From Litoditis marina (taxonomy: Eukaryota > Nematoda > Chromadorea > Rhabditida > Rhabditidae): a DNA stretch of 64,000 nucleotides. Of this stretch, positions 20,860 to 32,200 are shown piece by piece (positions within the stretch are counted from its first letter, which is position 1; each line of letters begins with the position of its first letter). The translations under genes were made by a program, and so were the position numbers. The notes beneath the pieces are model-generated. The model was not told the DNA's origin. It did not search any database and was given only the letters and a program-made list of their open reading frames with translations. The stretch covers positions 1 through 64,000 of the forward strand of contig CAXIWQ010000402.1 of the NCBI GenBank assembly GCA_964036275.1, read 5' to 3'.

Positions 20860-23800
20860 GCCACTGCCGCCTGGAAGGCAGATGAACAAAATAATCGTGT
20901 CCGAAAAAATGGGGTACGCAACCTACGGAAACAATCTCATCGACGGTAAAACATTCATAAACAAAATCTGGAAGAGCGGGAGGTGCATTACCAACAAGGC
21001 CAGGGGCCACAATTCTACGAACATATTGATGAGGTACAACAAATGCATCGTATAACTGAAGGAGAGTGTGGAGATGAGGAGCAGGGTGATTCATTAGTTC
21101 TAATTGAACAGCATCTCTCAGGTCTGTGGTAATTGGGCAAGTATCGTAGAGTTGAACGAGAACGTGTGTGGTCCCATTGTGCTTAGCAATGAGCTTAACC
21201 GTCCCATAGACTGGATTTTCGCCGTGTCGCTGGCAGACGACATTATCTTGTCGAGACTTGCACGGTAGTTTCCAGAGTGGGTGAGCTGCCAGAAAATTAC
21301 CACGCACCCAAGCTCGAGAACTGAAACCAAGCCAACTCAAATAAAGACAGCTAAACTGCTTTCGCACAAAAATGAAATATTCGAAAGCCCACCAAACACG
21401 GGTAATCACAGCTGAGCTCGTGGAGTATTTGCGCTTCTGTAAGATAACCCGGGAAAACGTACTTAAACTCGTGCGCTCCCGGTAGAATTCGGACCAGTTC
21501 CTCGAAGAGAAAGGCCAATGGTTGCCCAGCTGGAACTCTTGCCTGTGGTTTTACAGGGAGACGAATATTGTCCCCTTGCTCAGTGTATCTTCTCATGCCT
21601 CGCGACCTGAAACTGGGAATCATTTCTGGGAACCTTACTCATTTCTAACGCATCTCTCTGCACCTAAATTTTTTTAAATTCCAATTATTGCGAAACCTCT
21701 TCTAACTTCTCATTCACGAAGTGCTCTAGAAACCGTGAGATAGCCGGCCTATAATGGAAAACGCACTTATTGTTCATAAGTCTTTCTCCGATTTTCTTCA
21801 GTCCGAGAATGTTCGTGTCCCCACTTCGTTCTTCCACCTCACACATAACACGATGACGAACGAGCATCCTACGAAGGAAAACCATCATAAAAAACCAGTT
21901 ATATAAAAAAAACTTAAATGGAATCTAGCACTACGTCTACAGATTAGTTTCGCATAACGTCTACAGATTAGATTCACAATAGTTTTACACACACAAGCTG
22001 AAGTTGTTAGCTATTTTCCATGGTACAGTCGAATGAGCGCGTATTGAGGGGGTCGAGGGGTTGCTTCCAGTTCAAGTTATTGTGCTCATAACTGGAGCAG
22101 TCCAATTCTATCGTGTTGTTGTGCGTGTACAGCTGATCGGGCAGGTGAGCACATATGAGCTGCAAAATAATGTTTTGGAAAAATCTGACGCAAAGTAAAC
22201 TTGAAACTTGAAACATTATCATTTCTGCCGGGGTACAATGCTTGAAATTCAACCTACGTGGTCAATTTACTAGAAAATAAAAACCGGAAACATCTGCACT
22301 AAGTCCACTCACGTGTAGTTTGTATGTGATGGTTTCTGTCCCAAAAATATCGTCCCATATGGTGCCAATGCTCTCAAAACCGTCGCCAACTTCGTCCAAG
22401 TCGTTTTTGGTGAGTCCCGAGGTAAGGAGGCGCCTCCAGACAGATACCACAACAAGAACAAACATAGCAGATACCGGGCACTCCGTCAATCCCAAGAGGC
22501 ACACAAGAGGAAATGTGACATGATGGTGCTGAAAACACGCTATAATTACGAGTATGCCCAGAAATGTGAATAATTACTCAGATAATTGCCCATGCCACAG
22601 TCGGAATTGAACAAAAATGAGCATATCGAAAAACGGGGTTATTTCACGTATGACAACAGGTTGAGATAAAGACGAATATAGCAAAACTGAGAGCTGAGAG
22701 AAATTATACACAACCAAAAACAGCACAAACCATTCGCAAGTCCTTGCCACAACTGAGATAGTTTAGCGATTGGTTTGAACCTGGAAGCGGAGACATGAGA
22801 TGAGATCGATAAGAACATCAGTTTAATACAAAAAGGCCAGTTCACTACCATATCAACTGGCACTGTGCCTCAGCACTGTTCACAATAGCCAAATAACTGC
22901 TTACAAAACGTTTCAACACTTCTGGAACGGCTTTTATGCACAACACCTGCCAGAACCACAAGGGAACTAATTCAAACTTGACTCACCGTCCCTGCCAATA
23001 GGTGGGTAGCTTAGTCGAGGATCCACATTTGTCTATTTGATCCAGAACAACCTGATTGACGCGGAGTCCGGCAACTTTTCCGTTTTTGATGCTTTCAAGA
23101 AACATCTTTCCGACGCCTTCGTCCCAGCCGTGAAGTAAATCAATGTCTACGCGCGGCTGCGGACAAATCTCGGTGAGAACGCTCAGGGCTGAAAATTGCA
23201 ATACCTGCCAGAACCACAAGGGAACTAATTCAAACCTGACTCTACTCGGGGACAGAATTTGTATTTAAAAACTGAGTCTGTTCGGGCAATTGGAAACAGA
23301 CCGAAACAGAACAAATAAAAGCCAACATGTATTGAATCATCTACTTATTGGAAAGAACTGTCACGAAACGTACATCCGAAATTTCCAGTAGAGTTGGGGG
23401 CATGCATCTGTACATAGGCTTCGTCCTTGAGAACTCGGCCGGGTTGCAGGGAATACCGATAAGCACCGGCGAGCCGCACCACATCAGGAACACAATGAAG
23501 GCAACTTCCGTGCAAATAGGTTCGATGATCATAGAGCTTGGGAAGGGCCTCAAAATTTACAATAAGAAAACTGGTCAGTTCCCCAGCTATCAATAAAACG
23601 TCGTACAGCTGCTTATACTTTCCATAACTCACAGTATCGAACCAACGATACAATTCTAAACCGGCACAATAATGATAATGGAAAGTTCAGTTGAAGGAGG
23701 ACGATTATGGGGACCAATTCCGTGTCAACGGTGTGATTGGAAAACATAATCGTCCTTATTCAAGTAAAAATTCCAAATTCACCTCATTATCAGCGGCCAC

Positions 23801-26800
23801 ATGTCTGACCGACCAGGTGATTGTATATTGCACGTTGCGAAACCCAACTTGAACTGAATCGTTCAACCTCAGCTGTGAGAGTAATCTTCGGAGCAGAGTG
23901 TTTAGGTCTTCTACCGTGGGATGAGATCTGCTTCTCAGCACGGATGCCGTGATGAGGTTCTTAGTGGAATAGCGTCTGCCCGGAGAAATATCAAGAATCG
24001 ATAGCACCACCGGCCACAAAGATCCACTGAACAAGCAAGTTTCGGGTCAATACTGTTGGAGCGGTGATCGGGAAACAACATAATGGGAGCATCAGAGACC
24101 TTTTCTTTGTGAGGTTTTTCATGAAAATGCGGATGTAGGTGTAAGAGCATTCATGTACGCTCCCTCTTACAACTCTAAACAGAATTGACTACAATATCTA
24201 AGCGCAAACAACTGAAAACTGCTGCAACGAGAAGATAATTGAAACTCACGTATAGTTAGCATTCGAGTATCCAAAGCCGTCCGTATTTAAAGCCAAAACA
24301 AGCTTGATGTGCCCTCCCCAAAATTCTGGAGTCGTCTCTATGCAGTCCTAAAAACAACAGTAAGTTCATACACCAGCAAGGTTGTCTAAATAGTCAGAAA
24401 AGTTTGAAAAACAAACTACTTTTCAGCCTGAAAGATAAAAATCGGTCTACCTTTGAGGAAAAATCCAAATTTTCACGTGTTTACACTTGAAAACGGATTA
24501 CTCATTGTCGCTTAGTCGGACCTTACGGGGGTATGAGTAAGTTAGCATTAAACATTTGAACTATAAATGTATACAACAACAGCAGTTTTGTTTCATACAA
24601 AAACTAATGCGAACCGGTAATTCATGGAAGAGCTAAACATCAAAGACACATTTTCATAACCAAATGTCTTACTTTATAATCGGAGCTGCATCTGTAGGTA
24701 TCATCGAATGGAAGATTCCCGCCATGAAGTTTTTCCCTCCAAGTGACAACTTCGTCCATCTCCCTTCGAATGATTTCCTCAATTTGCCCTTTTATGGAAA
24801 AGGACGAGAATCTCTTGTATTCAGATGTGGTTGTTCGTTTGTGCAGATCTCTGTAAAATTATCAATGTAAGACGTTACGTATTGCGTTTCATTTAAATCC
24901 CTGGGTTTCCGGTTGTTCACCCACAAGTACCTTCAAATTCGAGCGAACTGCAACTACCTCACACAGATGGCGAGTTTATCTACCATATTGCACACTCACC
25001 ATTATCCTGAGCGAAAAACAAAATATATATCTACCTAGCGCAGGATCGTCGTGGGCAAACGGCATTTTCTGTGCCTAGCTCCTGTCCGCAAGTACACTTG
25101 AAAAATACAGACGCCGCAAAGGGACGCAATATTTCGCGCTCGAGTTCCTCTGCCTGAAACGAATGCAAAATGGTTTCCAATTACATCAGTTCAGATACTA
25201 ATCCGATTTAATTTAAAGTAAGAAAGCAAACAAAAACACCCTCGATCTGAATGCATCCAATCCTGAATTTTTGGTTATAACATCAAAATAACTGACCTCT
25301 CGCTGAGAAACAAGAAATCTCCCATCCTTGAGACCTGCGGCGTCCTGGAATATACGTTCCACATCTGCGTCACAGAGGTTATCCAGATGTTTTCTCGCCA
25401 AGATGTACCAGAGTCGATCAAACCAGTCTCCTGGAACCACAAGTCAGGTCGAAGTCAAATATGCCAAATTCGAAGGATCTACACCACTAACCTAAGCCAT
25501 TCAGCCTCTGAAAACGTGTTGAAATTGTGATGACACACTTACACACACAAACTTCGCAGTTTGGTAGTCTAGTACGTGATTCAATGATTCATCAATGATT
25601 CACAATGCCGTACACGTCAACATATCACGATCCGTTACAAGTTCATTCCAACAGAACTTTGCTTAATTATTTTCAAGTAGAATCAAGGAACTCACGTGGA
25701 TTGACCAGTGGTGGGACCACAAGTCCACCAGCAGGACCGGGAGGACCTCCACCAGCAGGACCGGGAGGACCTCCACAGCAGGACCGGGAGCACCTCCACC
25801 AGCAGGACCGGAAGCACCTCCACCAGCGGACCGGGAGGACCTCCACCAGCAGGACCGGGAGGACCTCCACCAGCGGGACCGGGAGGACCTCCACCAGCAC
25901 CTGGAGGACCGCCAAAACCAGCACCTGGAGGACCGCCACCACCAGCTCCTGGAAGACCTCCACCAGCAGGGACCGGGAGGACCTCCACCAGCCGGACCGG
26001 AAGGACCTCCACCAGCAGGACCTTCACCACCAGGAACGCCGCCACCAGTATTAGCAGCACCTCCGCCACTACCACCAGCAGAACCTCCGCCATCACCACC
26101 GGATGAATTGCCACCAGCATCGGAAGCACCACCACTAGCACCGAAAGGTCCGCCACCAGCGGGAGCACTGGGAGAACCACCGACATCACCGGAAGGAGGA
26201 TCAGATCCCCCACAACTGCAAATAAACTGTTCTTTGTGTACTTTACGGCTATTTAGATTTTAATAGAGGTTAAACCCGTGGTTGAAGAAGTACCATTGAA
26301 ACCAACTGTCATTTCTTTTTATCTTATCACTCATAACACCCAGAAAACGACTGCAGAGAACAACTAACAACAATGACTTTAGTATATGCACCTGTCGTCA
26401 TCTCCTCCGAAATCACTGAGCTCTCTCGACGAAGAGTCTTCGTTCGCAACTGATCTGAGATCTTCATCCAGGAATATCCACGTTTTAGGAGGTGGAAAAG
26501 GGCGCAGAAGTTCAGTCCAACGTCTGTAAAATGTATATCCTCGTGCATTGCGTTTTCTTGAACCAGTTGTGAACAGGAAGAGAGTAGTGAAATGGGAGAA
26601 ATGTGAAAATCACCAAACGAAAACCCAAAATGTCGCAGAAAGCTTCTGCTACAATATTTTAGGTTAGGTCCTCAAAACCATTACTTCTTTTCTCATTTAT
26701 TTATAGAAAAAGGTATTCAACTATTTTTTTGTTAAAATCCATTTTTAACGTATAATATCTTGATTGTATTGTTTATTGATGTAATTCTACAAGTATATAC

Positions 26801-26968
26801 CGGATAAAAACTGTTCTCCATGGGCATTCAAACCTCAGTAGCGGTACCACTTGCGTCTCTACGGTTCAAAGAGAATAACTGTACAAGAGGTTAATAATAT
26901 AACGGAACAAGTGGAAAACTTGACTCATGATTGCGAAATTACCTCTTTCTTGGAGCAGACAGAAGCAT
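20855..26968 (-). CDS. tnp2-type (Transposase_21) transposase of the CMC element, possibly disrupted
   Basis: About seventeen exons encode roughly 1030 residues. By-eye model: 26968-26943, 26523-26392, 26215-25696, 25430-25297, 25153-25035, 24850-24673, 24347-24250, 24026-23783, 23655-23633, 23570-23374, 23188-22987, 22752-22710 (uncertain), 22528-22313, 22159-about 22027, 21868-21707, 21606-21400, 21320-20855. Order of parts: basic N-terminus; Gly/Pro repeat; zinc-ribbon-like CTCGQEL with CPRRSC; the tnp2 core with LALNTDGFGY and SLWPVVLSI; HGSCLHC; DLLHGWDEGVG; then a DUF4218-like HLPDQ region. These are the signposts of tnp2 transposases, which cut and paste CACTA-type elements. Two problems exist: three one-base length changes in the Gly/Pro exon (net -1), and no donor that keeps frame between the exons at 22159 and 21868. 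It may be inactive, or the sequence may contain errors. Confidence 0.7.
22946..23243. repeat. Direct repeat flanking one transposase exon
   Basis: The sequence CCTGCCAGAACCACAAGGGA and the following AACTAATTCAAAC occur nearly identically at about 22946-22984 and 23204-23243, on either side of the exon 23188-22987 that carries DLLHGWDEG. Confidence 0.85.
25727..26040 (-). repeat. 24-bp coding minisatellite (Gly/Pro-rich)
   Basis: About twelve units of 24 bases encode Gly-Gly-Pro-Pro-Gly-Pro-Ala-Gly on the minus strand inside transposase exon 3. Three units differ by one base in length, near 25775, 25828 and 25970, so the Gly/Pro frame shifts three times. The plus-strand Ser/Thr/Arg ORF here is its shadow. 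Confidence 0.9.
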
Positions 26969-27364
26969 GACCCGTTTCAGTAAACCGAAATTGAAGAAAG
27001 AGTTTATTGGATAGTCACTTGATAGATAATATCTGCAAATAATTGGTTAAGAAGTTGAATAAGATTTATGGCCTAAAATTTTGCTGATACAATCAATGTA
27101 TATCGCACTCAAGCGATTTCTGGAACAATGTATCATCAAAAACTAACATAGGAGCATAGGTACCATCCAACAAGTAAAGAAAACGAACCCAATGATTAAC
27201 ATACTACATCTAAACGATGAATAAATAAAAATTATCATTATCAAAATTTCCACAATTAAAGGTTGGTGATGCACGAATACGGTATACGCGGGGCAGATTT
27301 ACTGACGCCGTTTGGCCTGTCGGCGGAACGCCCGTTTGTGGCGCGCTGCCAGCCGGGACTCCCG
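26969..27364 (-). promoter_or_regulatory. 5' flank of the transposase gene and right subterminal region
   Basis: AT-rich, about 400 bases between the first ATG (26968) and the right terminus. It should contain the promoter. No clear TATA box, acceptor or repeated motif could be singled out; the last 130 bases are GC-rich like the left end. Confidence 0.4.
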
Positions 27365-27392
27365 GCTCGCACTCGGCAGAAATCTATCAGAG
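27365..27392 (-). repeat. Right terminal inverted repeat of the CMC transposon
   Basis: Partner of the left terminus. The reverse complement starts at the first non-satellite base. Subterminal DNA on both sides stays GC-rich for about 100 bases and shares short words such as GGCGTT and CTGGCAGC. Confidence 0.65.
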
Positions 27393-29262
27393 AATGAAAC
27401 GTCGTATTCGCAATTACTCGCAAATGAAACTTCGTATTCGCAATTATTCGCAAAGGAAACATCGTATTCGCAATTACTCGCAAATGCAACTTCGTATTTG
27501 CAATTATTCGCAAATGTAACTTCTTATTCGCAATTACTCGCAAATGAAACTTTGTATTCGCAAGTACTCGCAAATAAAACTTCGTATTCGCAATTACTCG
27601 CAAATGAAACTTCGTATTCGCAATTACTCGCAAATGAAACTTTGTATTCGCAATTACTCGCAAATGAAACTTCGTATTCGCAATTATTCGCAAAGGAAAC
27701 ATCGTATTCGCAATTACTTGCAAATGAAACTTCGTATTCGCAATTACTCGTAAATGAAACTTCGTATTCGCAATTAATCGCAAATGAAACTTTGTATTCG
27801 TAATTACTCGCAAATGAAACTGCGTATTCGCAATTACTCGTAAATGAAACTTCGTATTCGCAATTACTCGCAAATGAAACTTCGTTTTCGCAATTACTCG
27901 CAAATGAAACTTCGTGTTCGCAATTACTCGCAAATTAAACTTCGTATTCGCAAGTACTCGCAAATAAAACTTCGTATTTGCAATTTCTCGCAAATGAAAC
28001 GTCGTATTCGCAATTACTCGCAAATGAAACTTCGTATTCGCAATTATTCGCAAAGGAAACATCGTATTCGCAATTACTCGCAAATGCAACTTCGTATTTG
28101 CAATTATTCGCAAATGTAACTTTTTATTCGCAATTACTCGCAAATGAAACTTTGTATTCGCAAGTACTCGGAAATAAAACTTCGTATTCGCAATTACTCG
28201 CAAATGAAACTTCGTATTCGCAATTACTCGCAAATGAAACTTTGTATTCGCAATTACTCGCAAATGAAACTTCGTATTCGCAATTATTCGCAAAGGAAAC
28301 ATCGTATTCGCAATTACTCGCAAATGAAACTTCGTATTCGCAATTACTCGTAAATGAAACTTCGTATTCGCAATTAATCGCAAATGAAACTTTGTATTCG
28401 CAATTACTCGCAAATGAAACTGCGTATTCGCAATTACTCGTAAATGAAACTTCGTATTCGCAATTACTCGCAAATGAAACTTCGTATTCGCAATTACTCG
28501 CAAATGAAGCTCCGTATTCGCAATTACTCGCAATGAAACTTTGTATTCGCAATTACTCGTAAATGAAACTTTGTATTCGCAATTACTCGCAAATGAAACT
28601 TCGTATTCGCAATTACTCGCAAATGAAACTTCGTCTTCGCAATTACTCGCAAATGAAACTTTGTATTCGCAATTACTCGTAAATGAAACTCCGTATTCAC
28701 AACTACTCGCAAATGAAACTTCGTATTCGCAATTACTCGCAAATGAAACTTCGTATTCGCAATTACTCGCAAATGAAACTTCGTATTCGCAATTACTCGC
28801 AAATGAAACTCCGTATTCGCAATTACTCGCAAATGAAACTTCGTATTCGCAATTACTCGCAAATGAAACTTCGTATTCGCAATTACTCGCAAAGGAAACA
28901 TCGTATTCGCAATTACTCGCAAATGAAACTTCGTATTCGCAATTACTCGCAAATGAAACTTCGTTTTCGCAATTATTCGCAAAGGAAACATCGTATTCGC
29001 AATAACTCGCAAATGAAACTTCGTATTCGCAATTACTCGCAAATGAAGCTCCGTATTCGCAATTACTCGCAAATGAAACTTTGTATTCGCAATTACTCGT
29101 AAATGAAACTTTGTATTCACAACTACTCGCAAAGGAAACATCGTATTCGCAATTACTCGTAAATGAAACTTCGTATTCGCAATTACTCGCAAATGAAACT
29201 TCGTATTCGCAATTACTCGTAAATGAAACTTCGTATTCGCAATTACTCGCAAATGAAACTTT
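27393..29262 (-). repeat. 30-bp satellite array, reverse orientation
   Basis: About 62 copies of the unit in the orientation TTCGCAATTACTCGCAAATG. Period is strictly 30 with rare 29-mers. The left edge abuts the DNA transposon, and the same orientation continues on its far side at 15858-16288. The array flips at about 29262, where two GCGAGTGATT decamers sit at the switch. Confidence 0.95.
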
Positions 29263-32200
29263 GTATTGCGAGTGATTGCGAGTGATTGCGAATACGAAGT
29301 TTCATTTGCGAGTAATTGCGAATACGAAGTTTCATTTGCGAGTAATTGCGAATACGAAGTTTCATTTGCGAGTAATTGCGAATACGATGTTTCCTTTGCG
29401 AATAATTGCGAATACGAAGTTTCATTTGCGAGTAATTGCGAATAAGAAGTTTCATTCGCGAGTAATTGCGAATACGAAGTTTTATTTGCGAGTAATTGCA
29501 AATACGAAGTTTGATTTGCGAGTAATTGCAAATACAAAGTTTCATTCGCGAGTAATTGCGAATACGAAGTTTCATTTGCGAGTAATTGCGAATACGAAAA
29601 TTCATTTGCGAGTAATTGCGAATAAGAAGTTTCATTTGCGAATAATTGCAAATACGAAGTTGCATTTGCGAGTAATTGCGAATACGATGTTTCCTTTGCG
29701 ATTAATTGCGAATACGAAGTTTCATTTGCGAGTAATTGCGAATACGAAGTTTCATTTGCGAGTACTTGCGAATACGAAGTTTCATTTGCGAGTAATTGCG
29801 AATACGAAGTTTCATTTGCGACTACTTGCGAATACGAAGTTGCATTTGCGAGTAATTGCGAATACGATGTTTCCTTTGCGAATAATTGCGAATACGAAGT
29901 TTCATTTGCGAGTAATTGCGAATACGAAGTTTCATTTGCGAGTAATTGCGAATACGAAGTTTCATTGCGAGTTCTTGCGAATACGAAGTTTCATTTGCGA
30001 GTAATTGCGAATACGAAGTTTCATTTACGAGTAATTGCGAATACGAAGTTTTATTTGCGAGTAATTGTGAATAAGAGGTTTCATTTGCGAGTAATTGCGA
30101 ATACGAAGTTTCATTTACGAGTAATTGCGAATACGAAGTTTTATTTGCGAGTAATTGTGAATAAGAGGTTTCACTTGCGAGTAATTGCGAATACGAAGTT
30201 TCATTCGCGAGTAATTGCGAATACGAAGTTTCATTTGCGAGTAATTGCAAATACGAAGTTTTATTCGCGAGTAATTGCGAATAAGAAGTTTCATTTGCGA
30301 GTAATTGCGAAAACGACGTTTCATTTGCGAGTAATTGCGAATACGAAGTTTCATTTACGAGTAATTGCGAATACGAAGTTTCATTTGCGAGTAATTGTGA
30401 ATAAGAGGTTTCATTTGCGAGTAATTGCGAATACGAAGTTTCATTTACGAGTAATTGCGAATACGAAGTTTTATTTGCGAGTAATTGTGAATAAGAGGTT
30501 CCACTTGCGAGTAATTGCGAATACGAAGTTTCATTCGCGAGTAATTGCGAATACGAAGTTTCATTTGCGAGTAATTGCGAATACGAAGTTTCATTTGCGA
30601 GTAATTGCGAATAAGAAGTTTCATTTGCGAGTAATTGCGAAAACGACGTTTCATTTGCGAGTAATTGCGAATACGAAGTTTCATTTACGAGTAATTGCGA
30701 ATACGAAGTTTCATTTGCGAGTAATTGTGAATAAGAAGTTTCATTTGCGAGTAATTGCGAATACGAAGTTTCATGTGCGAGTAATTGTGAATAAGAAGTT
30801 TCATTTGCGAGTAATTGTGAATACGAAGTTTCATTTGCGAGTAATTGCGAATACGAAGTTTCATTCGCGAGTAATTGCGAATACGAAGTTTCATTCGCGA
30901 GTAATTGCGAATAAGAAGTTTCATTCGCGAGTAATTGCGAATACGAAGTTTTATTTGCGAGTAATTGCGAATACGGAGTTTGATTTGCGAGTAATTGCGA
31001 ATACGAAGTTTCATTTGCGAGTAATTGCGAATACGAAGTTTCATTTGCGAGTAATTGCGAATAAGAAGTTTCATTCGCGAGTAATTGCGAATACGAAGTT
31101 TTATTTGCAAGTAATTGCGAATACGAAGTTTGATTTGCGAGTAATTGCAAATACGAAGTTTCATTCGCGAGTAATTGCGAATACGAAGTTTCATTTGCGA
31201 GTAATTGCGAATACGAAGTTTGATTTGCAAGTACTTGCGAATACGAAGTTTGATTTGCGAGTAATTGCAAATACGAAGTTTCATTTGCGAGTAATTGCGA
31301 ATACGGAGTTTGATTTGCGAGTAATTGCGAATACGAAGTTTCATTTGCGAGTAATTGCGAATACGAAGTTTGATTTGCGAGTAATTGCGAATACGAAGTT
31401 TGATTTGCGAGTAATTGCAAATACGAAGTTTCATTTGCGAGTAATTGCGAATACGAAGTTTCATTTGCGAGTAATTGCGAATACGATGTTTCATTTGCGA
31501 GTAATTGTGAATAAGAAGTTTCATTTGTGAGTAATTGCGAATACGACGTTTCATTTGCGAGTAATTTCGAATACGAAGTTTTATTTGCGAGTACTTGCGA
31601 ATACGAAGTTTCATTTGAGAGTAATTGCGAATAAGAAGTTTCATTTGCGAGTAATTGCGAATCCGAAGTTTCATTTGCGAGTAATTGCGAATACGAAGTT
31701 TTATTTGCGAGTAATTGTGAATAAGAGGTTTCATTTGCGAGTAATTGCGAATACGAAGTTTCATTTACGAGTAATTGCGAATACGAAGTTTCATTTGCGA
31801 GTAATTGTGAATAAGAAGTTTCATTTGCGAGTAATTGCGAATACGAAGTTTCATTTGCGAGTAGTTGCGAATACGAACTTTCATTTGCGAGTAATTGCGA
31901 ATACGAAGTTTCATTTACGAGTAATTGCGAATACGAAGTTTTATTTGCGAGTAATTGTGAATAAGAGGTTTCATTTGCGAGTAATTGCGAATACGAAGTT
32001 TCATTTGCGAGTAATTGCGAAAACGAAGTTTCATTTGCGAGTAATTGCGAATACGAAGTTTCATTTGCGAGTAATTGCGAATACGAAGTTTCATTTGCGA
32101 GTAATTGCGAATACGAAGTTTTATTTGCGAGTAATTGTGAATAAGAGGTTTCATTTGCGAGTAATTGCGAATACGAAGTTTCATTTGCGAGTGATTGCGA

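Larger units (their letters stand above)
16289..27392 (-). mobile_element. CMC-type (CACTA/Mirage/Chapaev) DNA transposon, 11.1 kb
   Basis: The block is bounded on both sides by satellite in the same (reverse) orientation, so it appears inserted into one array. Its two ends match as imperfect inverted repeats over 28 bases with no gap (about 20 of 28 identical), starting CTGAG on the left and CTCTG on the right when read inward. The flanking satellite suggests a 2-bp AA target duplication. Inside lie a tnp2/Transposase_21 gene and a second gene, both on the minus strand, plus subterminal tandem repeats. Family assignment comes from the transposase; the exact subgroup is not resolved. Confidence 0.75.

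Noticed and set aside
25605..26213. Plus-strand Ser/Thr/Arg/Gly ORFs and a Val/Leu-rich minus ORF
   Set aside because: They are shadows of the 24-bp Gly/Pro minisatellite in the transposase exon, whose phase fits the neighbouring exons.
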